Positions 7,933 through 16,261 of a DNA stretch of 64,000 nt are shown here, one piece after another; position 1 is the stretch's first letter; each line of letters begins with the position of its first letter. The stretch is from BP-464 sp963825415 (GTDB taxonomy: Bacteria; Actinomycetota; Thermoleophilia; Solirubrobacterales; Solirubrobacteraceae). Made by a program: the position numbers and the translations under genes. The stretch is from contig CAWGTD010000006.1 of assembly GCA_963825415.1 (NCBI GenBank), positions 620,001-684,000 of the forward strand, given 5' to 3'. The notes under the pieces were generated by a model. It worked only from the letters and a program-made list of their open reading frames with translations. It made no database searches and had not been told where the DNA came from.

Positions 7933-8260
7933 CGATCCTCTCGACGCACTGCGCGAGCGCATCCGCGCCACCGCGGCGGCTGCCGACCGGCTGGCCGACC
8001 AGGCCGCGGCCTCCGTGCCCGGCGAGGGCCCGCCGCCGCGCACCGACGAGGCCACCCAGGAGGCGCAGGCGCTCGTCAACCTCGTCAACCTGCTGCGCGA
8101 CCTGCTGCCACCCGAGCTGCGCCGCCAGGTGACCGACCTCGTGCGCCAGGTGCTGCTGCTCGTGCGCGCGGTCCTCGACTGGTGGGTGGCGCGCCTCGAG
8201 CCCGGCCCGCAGGGCGCCGCCGCGCGCGGCCCCGAGGTCGAGGACATCCCGCTCGACTGA
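7919..8260 (+). CDS. small helical protein coupled to the ArsA-like ATPase
   Basis: A 113-residue protein, MNKTDDPLDALRERIRATAA at the start, Asp-rich at the end. The middle (TQEAQALVNLVNLLRDLLPPELRRQVTDL) and the following VRQVLLLVRAVLDWWVARL are amphipathic helices, not clear membrane spans. The gene starts inside the last codons of the ArsA-like gene (14-base overlap), so translation is coupled and the proteins probably act together. I recognise no family. A peripheral membrane or tail-binding partner is plausible but unproven. It converges on kynU with 15 bases between the stops. Confidence 0.8.
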   Translation: MNKTDDPLDALRERIRATAAAADRLADQAAASVPGEGPPPRTDEATQEAQALVNLVNLLRDLLPPELRRQVTDLVRQVLLLVRAVLDWWVARLEPGPQGAAARGPEVEDIPLD

Positions 8261-8275
8261 GCGCCTCCGGCACCT

Positions 8276-9508
8276 CTAGGTCACGCGCGTGCGGGCCGGA
8301 TCGAGCTCGGCGTGCTCGCCGCGCTGCACCAGCGCGCGGGTGCGGTCGAGGGCGTCGAAGACGTCGACGAAGCGGGTGTCGAGCGGCGAGAAGCCGAAGC
8401 GCACCACGTCGGGCGCGCGGAAATCTGGCAGCACCCCGGCGCGCTCGATCAGCGCGCGGCAGATCCGCCAGCCCTCGGGGTGGGCGAGCGCGACGTGCGA
8501 GCCGCGGCGGGCGGGGTCGCGCGGCGTGTCGAGGCGAAAGCCGAGCGGCGCGAGCCACGCGTCGTGCAGCTCGATCGCGAAAGCGGTCAGCGCCCGGGCC
8601 TTGTCGGCGATCCGGGCGATGCCCGCCTCGGCGACCAGCTCGAGCGCGGCCTGCACGGCCACCAGCCCCGCGATGTCGGGCGTTCCGGCGAGGAAGCCCG
8701 CGACCCCCGGCTCGGGTTCGTAGGCAGGGCCCATGGCGAACTGGTCGCGCTGGCCGAACCAGCCCTGGATCGGGGAGCGCAGCACCGGCTGGAGGTCCTC
8801 GCGCACGTAGAGGAACGCGGGCGCGCCGGGCCCGGCGTCGAGGTACTTGTAGGTGCACCCGACCGCGAGGTCGGCCTCAGCGGCACCGAGCTCGACCTCG
8901 ACGGCGCCGGCAGAGTGGCTGACGTCCCACAGCGCGAGCGCCCCGGCGGCGTGGGCGGCGGCGGTCACCTCGATCAGATCGGCCAGGGCGCCCGAGCGAT
9001 AGGCGACGTGCGAGAACGAGGCCAGCGCGATGTCTTCGTCGACGCCGTCAAGCGCCTCCGCGGTCGGCTCGGAGACCTCGACGTACTCGCGACCGGCACG
9101 CGCGGCGACGCCCGCGAGGACGTAGCGGTCGGTGGGGAAGTTGCCGGCGTCGGTGACCACGGCGCCCGCGTTGGCGTCGAGCGCCGCGGTCGCCAGCTTG
9201 AACAGGTTCACCGTCACCGAGTCGCAGGCGAGCACCTCCCCCGGCCGCGCGCCCAGGACCGTCCGTGCCAGCAGGTCGCCGACGGCCACGGGCAGCTCGA
9301 TCCACTCGGCCCACCCGGCCACGAGGCGGCGCGCCCACGTGTCGTGCAGCTCGGCGAGGCGCTGGCGGGTCGCCGCGGGCGGGCGGCCGAGCGAGTTGCC
9401 GTCGACGTAGATCGGGGCGTCGTCTCCGAGCTCGAAGCGTTCGCGGAAGCCGGCCAGCGGGTCGGCGGCGTCGAGCGCCTCGGCGCGGGCACGGTCCGGG
9501 CCGCTCAC
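8276..9508 (-). CDS. kynU: kynureninase
   Basis: A 410-residue PLP enzyme of normal length that cleaves kynurenine to anthranilate and alanine. Seen: IYVDGNSLGRPP near residues 34-45, the PLP-lysine region GCTYKYLDAGPGAPAFLYV (Lys in YKYL), WDVSHSAGAVEVEL (Asp/His cofactor contacts) and SPIQGWFGQRDQFAM, all characteristic of KynU. It starts at a GTG whose bases overlap the TGA of the preceding hydrolase (GTGA), so the two are translationally coupled. The pair would convert N-formylkynurenine to anthranilate. No tryptophan dioxygenase is present in the window. Confidence 0.93.
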   Translation of the reverse strand: MSGPDRARAEALDAADPLAGFRERFELGDDAPIYVDGNSLGRPPAATRQRLAELHDTWARRLVAGWAEWIELPVAVGDLLARTVLGARPGEVLACDSVTVNLFKLATAALDANAGAVVTDAGNFPTDRYVLAGVAARAGREYVEVSEPTAEALDGVDEDIALASFSHVAYRSGALADLIEVTAAAHAAGALALWDVSHSAGAVEVELGAAEADLAVGCTYKYLDAGPGAPAFLYVREDLQPVLRSPIQGWFGQRDQFAMGPAYEPEPGVAGFLAGTPDIAGLVAVQAALELVAEAGIARIADKARALTAFAIELHDAWLAPLGFRLDTPRDPARRGSHVALAHPEGWRICRALIERAGVLPDFRAPDVVRFGFSPLDTRFVDVFDALDRTRALVQRGEHAELDPARTRVT

Positions 9509-10154
9509 GCCAGGCCCTCCAGCCAGTTCGCCACCACGAGCCAGGCGCCGGCGCGCGGGTCGAGATGCTCGAAGTGGCCCTCACCGGGGCGTTCGTCGTA
9601 ATCGACCTGCGTCGCCCGCCGCCCGCGCGGCCGCCACGTAGTCGCGGCTCATCGCGACGGGCACGTTCTCGTCGCGGTCGCCGTGGACGACGAGCTGGGC
9701 CGCGCCGAGCGGGAGGCGCGCCATCGGCGAGGCGTCCTCGGACGTCGCCGAGCTCGGCCACCACACCGCCGCTCAGCGGCGCGCCGGCCACGAGGTCGCT
9801 CACCGGCGCCTGCCCCACTGCGGCGCCCACGAGGCCCTCCGCGGCCAGCCACAGCGCGATGTGGCCGCCGGCCGAGTGGCCGATCGCCACCCGGGCATCC
9901 GCGGCGCTCGCGGCCTCGCGCAGGTCGTCGGCCATCTCGGGCCACCGGGCTCCCCCACGGCCGAGGCGCCGGTACTCGACGTTCCAGGCCTCCCAGCCGC
10001 GGTCGGCGAGGTCGTCGCAGAGGCCCTCCATGAGCGAGAGGTCGTAGCGGTCGCGCCAGAACCCGCCGTGGACGACCAGCGCCCGGCGGTCGGCGGACCC
10101 GTACACGTCGCAGAAGCCGTCGCGGTGCTCGGCGTAGCGGACCCGGCGCGGCAC
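9505..10154 (-). CDS. alpha/beta hydrolase, probable kynurenine formamidase, two frame breaks
   Basis: The protein begins MPRRVRYAEHRDGFCDVYGS and shows HGGFWRDRYDLSLMEGL (oxyanion-hole HGG) and the nucleophile elbow IGHSAGGHIALWLA; the acid/base part (LVVHGDRDENVPVAMSRDY) and the catalytic-His region GEGHFEHLDP follow in other frames. Removing one base near 9745 and one near 9610 gives a single ~215-residue protein ending at the TGA 9505-9507 that overlaps the kynU start. HGGxW is the signature of arylformamidase-like hydrolases, and the coupling to kynU makes kynurenine formamidase the best reading. GTG 10154 is the first sensible start. The breaks are probably sequence errors. Confidence 0.8.
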
Positions 10155-10210
10155 GGCGAGATCGTCGCAGAACTCCGAGCAGGCTCCGGAAGCGGCTGTA
10201 GCATCGAGGC

Positions 10211-10840
10211 GTGGCCACCGTCCGGAACGCGCTCGTCCGCGTCGCGCGGGCGTGGCGGGCACTGGCGGGAGACCAGCGTCTCGCTGCGGTGGCCGCGCTC
10301 GCGCTGCTGGCGACGATGCTTCTGCCCTGGTACGAGAAGAACGTCGCCGTGGGCAACGCGATCGTCTCGGACAAGCTGACCGCCTTCGGCGTGCTGAGCT
10401 GGATCGAGGCGGCGATCTTCGTGTTGGCGCTCGGCGTCGCGATCCTGCTCTTCTACCGCGCCGAGCGCCGCGCCTTCCACCTGCCCGGCGGCGACGGCAC
10501 CGTGATCTTCGGAGCGGGGCTGTGGGCGGCGTTCCTGCTGCTCTGGCGGGTCTTCGACCGCCCCGACGTGGATGGCCGCGCCGCCACGGTGGGCATCCAA
10601 TGGGGGTTCTTCTTCGCGTTCCTGGCCAGCGGGTTGCTGGCCTACGCGGGCTGGCGGATCCGCCTGGCCCAGCACAGCGAACCGACGGCCGCCCAGGACC
10701 CCACGACCAAGGTCGAGCCCCTGCCGGCGACGTTGCCGCCCGTGGCGGTGCGCCGGCGCCGCCGGCCGGCCGGCCCCGATTCCCCAACCGAAATCGCGGG
10801 CCAGATGTCCTTCGAGGACGACCCGCGCGAGCAGAGCTGA
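10211..10840 (+). CDS. hypothetical membrane protein, four predicted helices
   Basis: A 209-residue protein. Hydrophobic segments lie at about residues 22-38 (AVAALALLATMLLPWY), 58-80 (SWIEAAIFVLALGVAILLFY), 96-114 (VIFGAGLWAAFLLLWR) and 128-148 (WGFFFAFLASGLLAYAGW). The C-terminal ~60 residues are cytoplasmic, Pro/Arg-rich, ending in the acidic SFEDDPREQS. No family recognised. The GTG start is preceded by TAGCAT (10199-10204) with a 6-base gap, which fits a leaderless transcript. It diverges from the formamidase gene and converges on a small membrane gene. Confidence 0.82.
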   Translation: MATVRNALVRVARAWRALAGDQRLAAVAALALLATMLLPWYEKNVAVGNAIVSDKLTAFGVLSWIEAAIFVLALGVAILLFYRAERRAFHLPGGDGTVIFGAGLWAAFLLLWRVFDRPDVDGRAATVGIQWGFFFAFLASGLLAYAGWRIRLAQHSEPTAAQDPTTKVEPLPATLPPVAVRRRRRPAGPDSPTEIAGQMSFEDDPREQS

Positions 10841-10856
10841 CGCCCCGGATCGGGCG

Positions 10857-11063
10857 CTAGCCGCCCTGCTTCGACAGGTTCACCAGCAGCGGCAACAGGA
10901 ACGTCGCCATGAAGATCATCCCGATCCCGATCGCCACGGCGGCCTTGGATCGCACGATGTGACCCATGATCCCGATGACGAAACCGGCGAGCATCAGGCC
11001 CACGAACGGCCACGGGCTGCTGCCGAAGCTGGGGCTCGGGTCGTAGAAGAACGAGAACGGCAC
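10857..11063 (-). CDS. small two-helix membrane protein
   Basis: A 68-residue protein, MPFSFFYDPSPSFGSS at the start, then two hydrophobic segments WPFVGLMLAGFVIGIMGHIV and AVAIGIGMIFMATFLLPLLV, ending NLSKQGG. The GTG at 11063 is chosen because AGGAG lies 7 bases before it and the longer in-frame version would start inside the divergent MoxR gene. No family recognised. It is transcribed away from the MoxR/CoxE pair, with 26 bases between the starts. Confidence 0.72.
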   Translation of the reverse strand: MPFSFFYDPSPSFGSSPWPFVGLMLAGFVIGIMGHIVRSKAAVAIGIGMIFMATFLLPLLVNLSKQGG

Positions 11064-11089
11064 GGTGCCACTCCTATCATTCGCCCCTA

Positions 11090-11989
11090 ATGGCGGCGCC
11101 ACCCGCATCGGTCGAAGAGGTCACCGAGGGCCTGCGCGCGGCCGGCTATCTGCCCGCGGAGTCCACCGCATTGGTCTCCTATCTCGCCGCGCGGCTGGGC
11201 AAGCCGATCCTCGTCGAGGGGCCCGCGGGCGTCGGCAAGACCGAGCTGGCCAAGGCGCTGTCGCGCTATCTGGACCGCAAGCTCGTGCGCCTGCAGTGCT
11301 ACGAGGGCCTCGACGAGGCCAAGGCGCTCTACGAGTGGAACTACCGCAAGCAGCTGCTGCGCATCCAGGCCGAGGCCGAGGGCGCCGGCTGGCAGGAGGT
11401 CCAGGACGACATCTTCGGCCCGGAGTTCCTGCTCGAACGCCCGCTGATGACCGCGATCTCCTCCTCCGAGCCGGTCGTGCTGCTGATCGACGAGATCGAC
11501 AAGACCGACCAGGAGTTCGAGGCGATGCTGCTGGAGGTCCTCTCGGACTTCCAGATCTCGATCCCCGAGCTGGGGCGCATCGAGGCCAAGACGCACCCGA
11601 TCGTCCTGCTGACCTCCAACAACACGCGCGAGCTGACCGAGGCGCTCAAGCGTCGCTGCCTGTATCTGTGGCTCGACTACCCCGAGCTCGAGCACGAGCT
11701 GGCGATCGTCAAGCTCCACGCGCCCGACCTCGCCGACGCGGTCGCCCGCAAGCTCGTCGAGCTGGTGGCGATGGTGCGCGACCTCGACCTCAAGAAGCCG
11801 CCCTCGATCGCCGAGTCGATCGACTGGGCGCGCGCGCTGCTGCTGCTGGGCGCCGACGACATCGACACCCAGACCTTCACCGACACGCTGTCGATCATCG
11901 TCAAGCACCGCACCGACCTCGACGTCGTCACCGAGCGGGTTGGCGTAAGACTCGGACCCACCCTCCCGTCGCCCCTTGGGACTACCTGA
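11090..11989 (+). CDS. MoxR/CoxD-type AAA+ ATPase
   Basis: A 299-residue AAA+ protein. Walker A GPAGVGKT at residues 44-51, Walker B LLIDEID at 131-137, sensor-1 LLTSNNTREL near 184-193 and the arginine-finger region EALKRRCLYLWLDYPE. These ATPases work with a von Willebrand A-domain partner to mature or insert cofactors into metalloenzymes; CoxD/CoxE for CO dehydrogenase is the best-known case. The CoxE-like partner follows directly. The last codons (VGVRLGPTLPSPLGTT) are unlike the family; if one base near 11942 is extra, the protein would end at VTERVA with TAA at about 11948. No metalloenzyme gene is adjacent. Confidence 0.9.
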   Translation: MAAPPASVEEVTEGLRAAGYLPAESTALVSYLAARLGKPILVEGPAGVGKTELAKALSRYLDRKLVRLQCYEGLDEAKALYEWNYRKQLLRIQAEAEGAGWQEVQDDIFGPEFLLERPLMTAISSSEPVVLLIDEIDKTDQEFEAMLLEVLSDFQISIPELGRIEAKTHPIVLLTSNNTRELTEALKRRCLYLWLDYPELEHELAIVKLHAPDLADAVARKLVELVAMVRDLDLKKPPSIAESIDWARALLLLGADDIDTQTFTDTLSIIVKHRTDLDVVTERVGVRLGPTLPSPLGTT

Positions 11990-12029
11990 GGATCCCGAGG
12001 GGGGGCCCACCTCAGGCGGCCACGTGGCC
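11985..12029. other. two hairpin-forming palindromes between the MoxR and CoxE genes
   Basis: CCTGAGG at 11985-11991 pairs with CCTCAGG at 12010-12016 across an 18-base G/C-rich loop. Directly after it, GGCCACGTGGCC at 12018-12029 is a perfect 12-base palindrome that contains the GTG start codon proposed for the CoxE-like gene (12024). Together they could fold over the ribosome entry region of the second gene. No T-run follows, so a classic terminator is unlikely. Function is inference. Confidence 0.4.
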
Positions 12030-13400
12030 GCCTTCGGCACCCCTGGAGGTGGCCGCTTCGCGGGGCACCTCCTCGAGTTCGGCGAGGAGCTGCGCTCCGA
12101 GGGCGTGGCGGTGGGCACCTCGGCGCTGCTCGACGCGTTCGCCGCGCTGCGCGAGGTCCCGTGGACCGAGCCCGAGGACTTCCGCGAGGCGCTGGCCGCC
12201 ACGCTGGCCAAGTCCCAGGAGGACCGGCGCGTGTTCGAGCTGGTCTTCGAGCGCTTCTTCTTCCGCGCGGCCGAGCTGGCCGCGGTGCGCGAGGGCGTCC
12301 GCGAGGACGGCGGCGTCGAGCTCGGCGGCGAGGAGCTCGACCTCGACGCGTTGCGCGCCCAGATCGCGGCGGCGCTGCGCGACGGCGGCGAGGGCGCGAT
12401 GCGCGACCTCGCGCGCCTGGCGATCGCCGCGTTCGGGCGCCAGGGCGAAGGCTCCGGCGTCATCGGCGTCGACGTGCAGCGCATCCGCCGCGCGCTCGGC
12501 CTGCGCTCCGAGCCCCAGCCCGACCTTCCGGCGGGCGACCCGCGCCGCGAAGGCCTCCCGCGCGACGCGATCCGGCGCTTCGAGGCGCTGTTGCGCCGCG
12601 AGCTCGAACGCGCGCAGATCGAGCGCACCGAGCAGCTGCCGCCCTCGCGGCCGCTCAACGAGCTCGACCGCGCCCTGCCCTCCGGCCCGCTGCAGGACCT
12701 CGCGGCCGTGCATCGCGTCGTCGCCCAGCTCAAGCGGCGACTGAAGACCCAGGGGCAGGAGCAGCGCGGGCGCAAGCGCCGCGCGGCCGTCGACGTGCGC
12801 AAAACGATGCGCGCGTCGCTGGAGTACGGCGGCGTGCCGGTGGTGGTCAAGGAGAAGCCGGTGCGCCCGCGGCGCCCTGAGATCTACGTGCTCTGCGACG
12901 TGTCGACCTCGGTCACGAGCGCCAGCGTGTTCTTCCTCTCGGTCCTGCACGCGCTGCACGACGCGTTTCGCAAGATGCGCTCGTTCGTGTTCATCGAGCG
13001 CATCAGCGAGGTCACCGACGTCTTCGAGAAGGAGCGCGACTTCCGTGCGGTCAGCGACGCGATCTCGCGGGACGCGGGCGTCGCCGACATCTCCGGCTAC
13101 ACCGACTACGGGCGCGTCTGGGAGGAGTTCCGTGTCCTGGTCGAGGACGACCTGCACCCGCGCGCGACGGTGATCGTCCTCGGCGATGCGCGTACCAACG
13201 GGCGCGACCCGCGCGCCGACGTGTTCGCCCACGTGGCGGCCAAGGCGGGCCGGACCTTCTGGCTGAACCCCGAGCCGCGGCTGTACTGGAACTACGGCGA
13301 CTCGGTGATCGCCGCCTACGAGCAGCACTGCAGGGCCTTCGAGTGCTGGACCACCCAGCAGCTCGAGGACTTCGTCAAGGCCCTGACGCGGCCGAACTAG
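12024..13400 (+). CDS. CoxE-like von Willebrand factor A domain protein
   Basis: About 458 residues. N-terminal MAAFGTPGGGRFAGHLLEF, a long helical middle (DFREALAATLAKSQEDRRVF and an Arg/Glu-rich linker), then a C-terminal VWA domain starting EIYVLCDVSTSVTSASVFF with the metal-site motif DxSxS (CDVSTS) and a later YTDYGRVWEEF / TVIVLGDARTNGRDPRAD segment. It is the partner of the upstream MoxR ATPase in the CoxD/CoxE pattern of metalloenzyme maturation. GTG 12024 is preferred since homology begins there; a TTG at 11976 is open too. A shorter terminal tail QLEDFVKALTRPN ends the protein. Confidence 0.9.
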   Translation: MAAFGTPGGGRFAGHLLEFGEELRSEGVAVGTSALLDAFAALREVPWTEPEDFREALAATLAKSQEDRRVFELVFERFFFRAAELAAVREGVREDGGVELGGEELDLDALRAQIAAALRDGGEGAMRDLARLAIAAFGRQGEGSGVIGVDVQRIRRALGLRSEPQPDLPAGDPRREGLPRDAIRRFEALLRRELERAQIERTEQLPPSRPLNELDRALPSGPLQDLAAVHRVVAQLKRRLKTQGQEQRGRKRRAAVDVRKTMRASLEYGGVPVVVKEKPVRPRRPEIYVLCDVSTSVTSASVFFLSVLHALHDAFRKMRSFVFIERISEVTDVFEKERDFRAVSDAISRDAGVADISGYTDYGRVWEEFRVLVEDDLHPRATVIVLGDARTNGRDPRADVFAHVAAKAGRTFWLNPEPRLYWNYGDSVIAAYEQHCRAFECWTTQQLEDFVKALTRPN

Positions 13401-13467
13401 CCGGACTTCGCCAGACCTGGATGCCCCGCACGGCGCGCGGCGCGGCGGCTTGCGCCAGGATTCCCCG

Positions 13468-14407
13468 GTGGCCTCCGCTCGCCGCCAGACGGTCCTCCGT
13501 CGCCGCGCGGTCGCGCTCGGCGGTGCCATCGCGTTCGCGCTGCTGGTCTGGGTGCTGGTCGGCGCGCTGGGCGGCGGCGAGGACGAAGGCACCAAGGCGC
13601 GGGCCACGAAGGCCGCGCCTGCGCAGCTGCCGCGCGGCGGGCGCCTGATCTTTCCGGGCTCGCTCGTCGTCGCGTTCTACGGCGCGCCCCAGGCGCCGCA
13701 GCTGGGCACGCTGGGCATCGGCACGCCGCGCGCGATGGCTCGGCGGCTCGAACGCCAGGCGCGGCCGTATGCGGCCGGCGGCCGCCGCGTCCTGCCGGCG
13801 ATGGAGCTGATCGCCGCCGTCGCCTCGGACTCACCCGGGCTTCGACGGGATGTACCGCTCGCGCCAGACCGACGCCGTGATCCGGCGCTACCTGGCCGCC
13901 GCGCGCCGCGCCAAGGCCTTGCTGATCCTCGACATCCAGCCCGGCCACGCGGACTTTCTCACCGAGAGCCAGCGCCTCGAGAAGTGGCTGCGCATGCCCG
14001 ACGTGTCGCTGGCGCTCGATCCCGAGTGGCACACCCCGGGTGCGGTGCCCGGCCAGGTGATCGGGTCCGTCGACGTCCGCGAGGTCAACGCGGTGTCGTT
14101 CTGGCTCGAGCAACTGGTCCGCCGCCACCACCTGCCCCAGAAGCTGCTGGTGGTCCACCGGTTCACCGACAACATGATCAGCGGCGAGGAGCGTCTGAAG
14201 CCGCGGCGCGACGTCGCGGTGACCGTCAACGTCGACGGCTTCGGCAGCACCCCGGTCAAGGTCGCGCGCTACCGCGGCTACGCCAAGCACCCGACGACGG
14301 GCCTGCACAACGGCTTCAAGCTCTTCTACGTCGAGGACGACCACACGATGTCGCCGCGCCAGGTTCTGCGGGTCCGGCCGCGGCCCGAGCTGATCGTCTA
14401 CGAATGA
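13468..14407 (+). CDS. membrane-anchored extracytoplasmic protein of unknown function, frame broken near 13842
   Basis: N-terminal half: a basic start MASARRQTVLRRRAVALGG, one membrane helix (AIAFALLVWVLVGALGG), a low-complexity linker, then LPRGGRLIFPGSLVVAFYGA and MARRLERQARPYAAGGRRVLP. The second half, FDGMYRSRQTDAVIRRYLAA to RPRPELIVYE, lies in the next frame; one extra base in CCCGGGCTTC joins them into ~312 residues. Segments such as LILDIQPGHADFLTES, VSLALDPEWHTP and LLVVHRFTDNMI have the strand-then-polar spacing of a TIM-barrel enzyme, but I recognise no family. It is followed 23 bases later by the gamma-glutamyltransferase gene. Confidence 0.75.
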
Positions 14408-14430
14408 CGCCCACGGGGTAGTCAGAGAGC

Positions 14431-16149
14431 GTGCTGCGGCGCGCCTCGCTGGCCGGTCTTGCCGTGGCGGCACTCGCCGCCGTCCCCTCCCACGCCGTCG
14501 AGGGATCGCGCCTGCACGACGCGGTGAGCGGGCGTTTCGGCGTTTTGGCCACCGAATCACCGGCGGCGGCGCGCGCGGGGCGCAGGATCCTCGAGAACGG
14601 CGGCAATGCCGTCGACGCCGCGGTGGCCACGGCATTTGCCATGGGCGTCGCGAGGCCTCAGTCATGTGGACTGGGCGGTGGCGGCTTCCTCGTGTACCGC
14701 AGCCCGACCGGCAAGACGGCCGCCCTGGACTTCCGGGAGACCGCGCCGGCCGCCTTCACCAACCAGACCCTGCTCCCGCCGGGCCTGCACAAGACCTTCA
14801 CCGGCCACCTGACGGTGGGCGTCCCCGGCTTCGTGGCCGGGATGAACGCCGTGCGGGCGCGCTACGGGACGCAGCCGCTGTCGACGCTGATCGGTCCCGC
14901 CGAACAGCTGGCGCGCCAGGGCTTCCGTGTACCCACATCGATGGTCGGATCGCTCCGCGCCAACAGCCCGCGGCTGAAGCTCTTCCCAGCCGCGGCGAAG
15001 CAGTTCCTGCACGCCGACGGGACAGAGCTCGCCATCGGCGAGAAGCTCGTCCAGCCCGACCTCGCCGCGACCCTGCGGCGGATCCAGCGCGGCGGCACGC
15101 GGGCCTTCTACCGCGGCACGATCGCCAAGCAGATCGTGGCGGACATGCAGGCCCCGCGGCCGGACACCGGTGACCCGGGGTTGATCAGGCTCGACGACCT
15201 CGCTGCCTATCGGGCCAAGTGGCGCACGCCGCTGACAGCCACCTACCGAAGCGGCCAGATCATCGCCATGCCGCCCCCCACGTCGGGCGGAATCGCCATC
15301 GTCGAGATGCTCAACATCCTCGAGGGCTACGACCTCGCCCAGCTCGGCCAGACGGCCGGCCAGACCGTCCATCTCGTCAGCGACGCGCAGCGGATCGCGT
15401 GGGCCGACCGCAACGCCTACGTGGCCGATCCCGACTTCGTCACCCAGCCGACCGCGCAGCTGACCTCCCAGGCCTACGCAGACACGCGCCGGGGCGAGAT
15501 CGACCCCTTCGCCACCCACGCCTTCGCCCCCGGCACGCCGGCGAGCGCGCGAGCCGCCGGCGGCGACGTCAACCCCCAGGGCAGCACTACGCAGATCTCG
15601 GTGATCGACCGGAAGGGCGGCGCCGTGTCGCTGACCTGCACGATCGAGCAGGAGTTCGGCAGCGCCGTGGTCGCGCCCGGTACGGGCTTCCTGCTCAACA
15701 ACGAGCTGACCGACTTCTCCGACCCGGGAACCGCCAACGAGCCCGGTCCCGGCAAGCGCCCGCGGTCCTCGATGGCGCCCACGATCGTCGTGCGCCAGGG
15801 CAAGCCGGTGCTCGTGACCGGCGGGGCCGGTGGCGCGCGGATCATCATGGGCGTGCTGCACTCGATCCTCGGCACGATCGACTTCGGGCAGAACCTCGCC
15901 CAGGCGGCCGACGCCCAGCGCTTCGACGACCAGGGCTCCGCCAAGCTCGAGATCGAGGAGGAGCGCTTCGCGCCGGAGACGCTGACCGACCTCGAGGCCC
16001 GCGGCTACACGCTCACGCGACTGGGCGAGTACGGCGTCCGCCCGCGGATCCAGCTGGCGGGACTCGAGCCCGCAAGCGGGATGGCGTCCGCCGTCTCGGA
16101 CTCGCGGTCGGACCGCGGCTCGCTGGCCGCTCGTCGGGCGCCGCGTTAG
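14431..16149 (+). CDS. ggt: gamma-glutamyltransferase
   Basis: A 572-residue secreted precursor. A signal peptide (MLRRASLAGLAVAALAAVPS) precedes LATESPAAARAGRRILENGG and GNAVDAAVATAFAMGV, the family opening. The autoprocessing site is GSTTQISVIDRKGG, with the nucleophile Thr at about residue 386 becoming the first residue of the small subunit. Later motifs RPRSSMAPTIV and TGGAGGARIIMGVL match the substrate-binding loop. The enzyme hydrolyses or transfers the gamma-glutamyl group of glutathione-like peptides outside the cell. It starts at GTG, 23 bases after the preceding unknown gene, and ends 21 bases before the TPP riboswitch. Confidence 0.95.
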   Translation: MLRRASLAGLAVAALAAVPSHAVEGSRLHDAVSGRFGVLATESPAAARAGRRILENGGNAVDAAVATAFAMGVARPQSCGLGGGGFLVYRSPTGKTAALDFRETAPAAFTNQTLLPPGLHKTFTGHLTVGVPGFVAGMNAVRARYGTQPLSTLIGPAEQLARQGFRVPTSMVGSLRANSPRLKLFPAAAKQFLHADGTELAIGEKLVQPDLAATLRRIQRGGTRAFYRGTIAKQIVADMQAPRPDTGDPGLIRLDDLAAYRAKWRTPLTATYRSGQIIAMPPPTSGGIAIVEMLNILEGYDLAQLGQTAGQTVHLVSDAQRIAWADRNAYVADPDFVTQPTAQLTSQAYADTRRGEIDPFATHAFAPGTPASARAAGGDVNPQGSTTQISVIDRKGGAVSLTCTIEQEFGSAVVAPGTGFLLNNELTDFSDPGTANEPGPGKRPRSSMAPTIVVRQGKPVLVTGGAGGARIIMGVLHSILGTIDFGQNLAQAADAQRFDDQGSAKLEIEEERFAPETLTDLEARGYTLTRLGEYGVRPRIQLAGLEPASGMASAVSDSRSDRGSLAARRAPR

Positions 16150-16170
16150 AGTGCTCGCACATCTGGCAAG

Positions 16171-16260
16171 TCAGGGGGGCTGGCGTCAGGCCGGCTGAGA
16201 TAGCGCTCCGAATGCGGCGCTGACCCTTCGAACCTGTGGGGTAATGCCCGCGGAGGGAGC
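16171..16260 (+). promoter_or_regulatory. TPP (THI-box) riboswitch
   Basis: The conserved THI-element blocks are all present in order: GGCTGAGA at 16193-16200, ACCCTT at 16223-16228, GAACCTG at 16230-16236 and GGTAATGCCCGCGGAGGGA at 16240-16258. These form the pyrimidine- and pyrophosphate-sensing helices of the thiamine pyrophosphate riboswitch. The 3' end GGAGGG (16252-16257) is also the ribosome site for the ATG at 16262, so ligand binding would directly hide the ribosome site: control of translation (inference from the layout). It governs the ABC transporter that follows. Confidence 0.95.
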
Positions 16261-16261
16261 G

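Noticed and set aside
16244..16261. Upstream ATG for the ThiZ-like ATPase
   Set aside because: It lies inside the last helix of the TPP riboswitch; ATG 16262 has the GGAGGG ribosome site.
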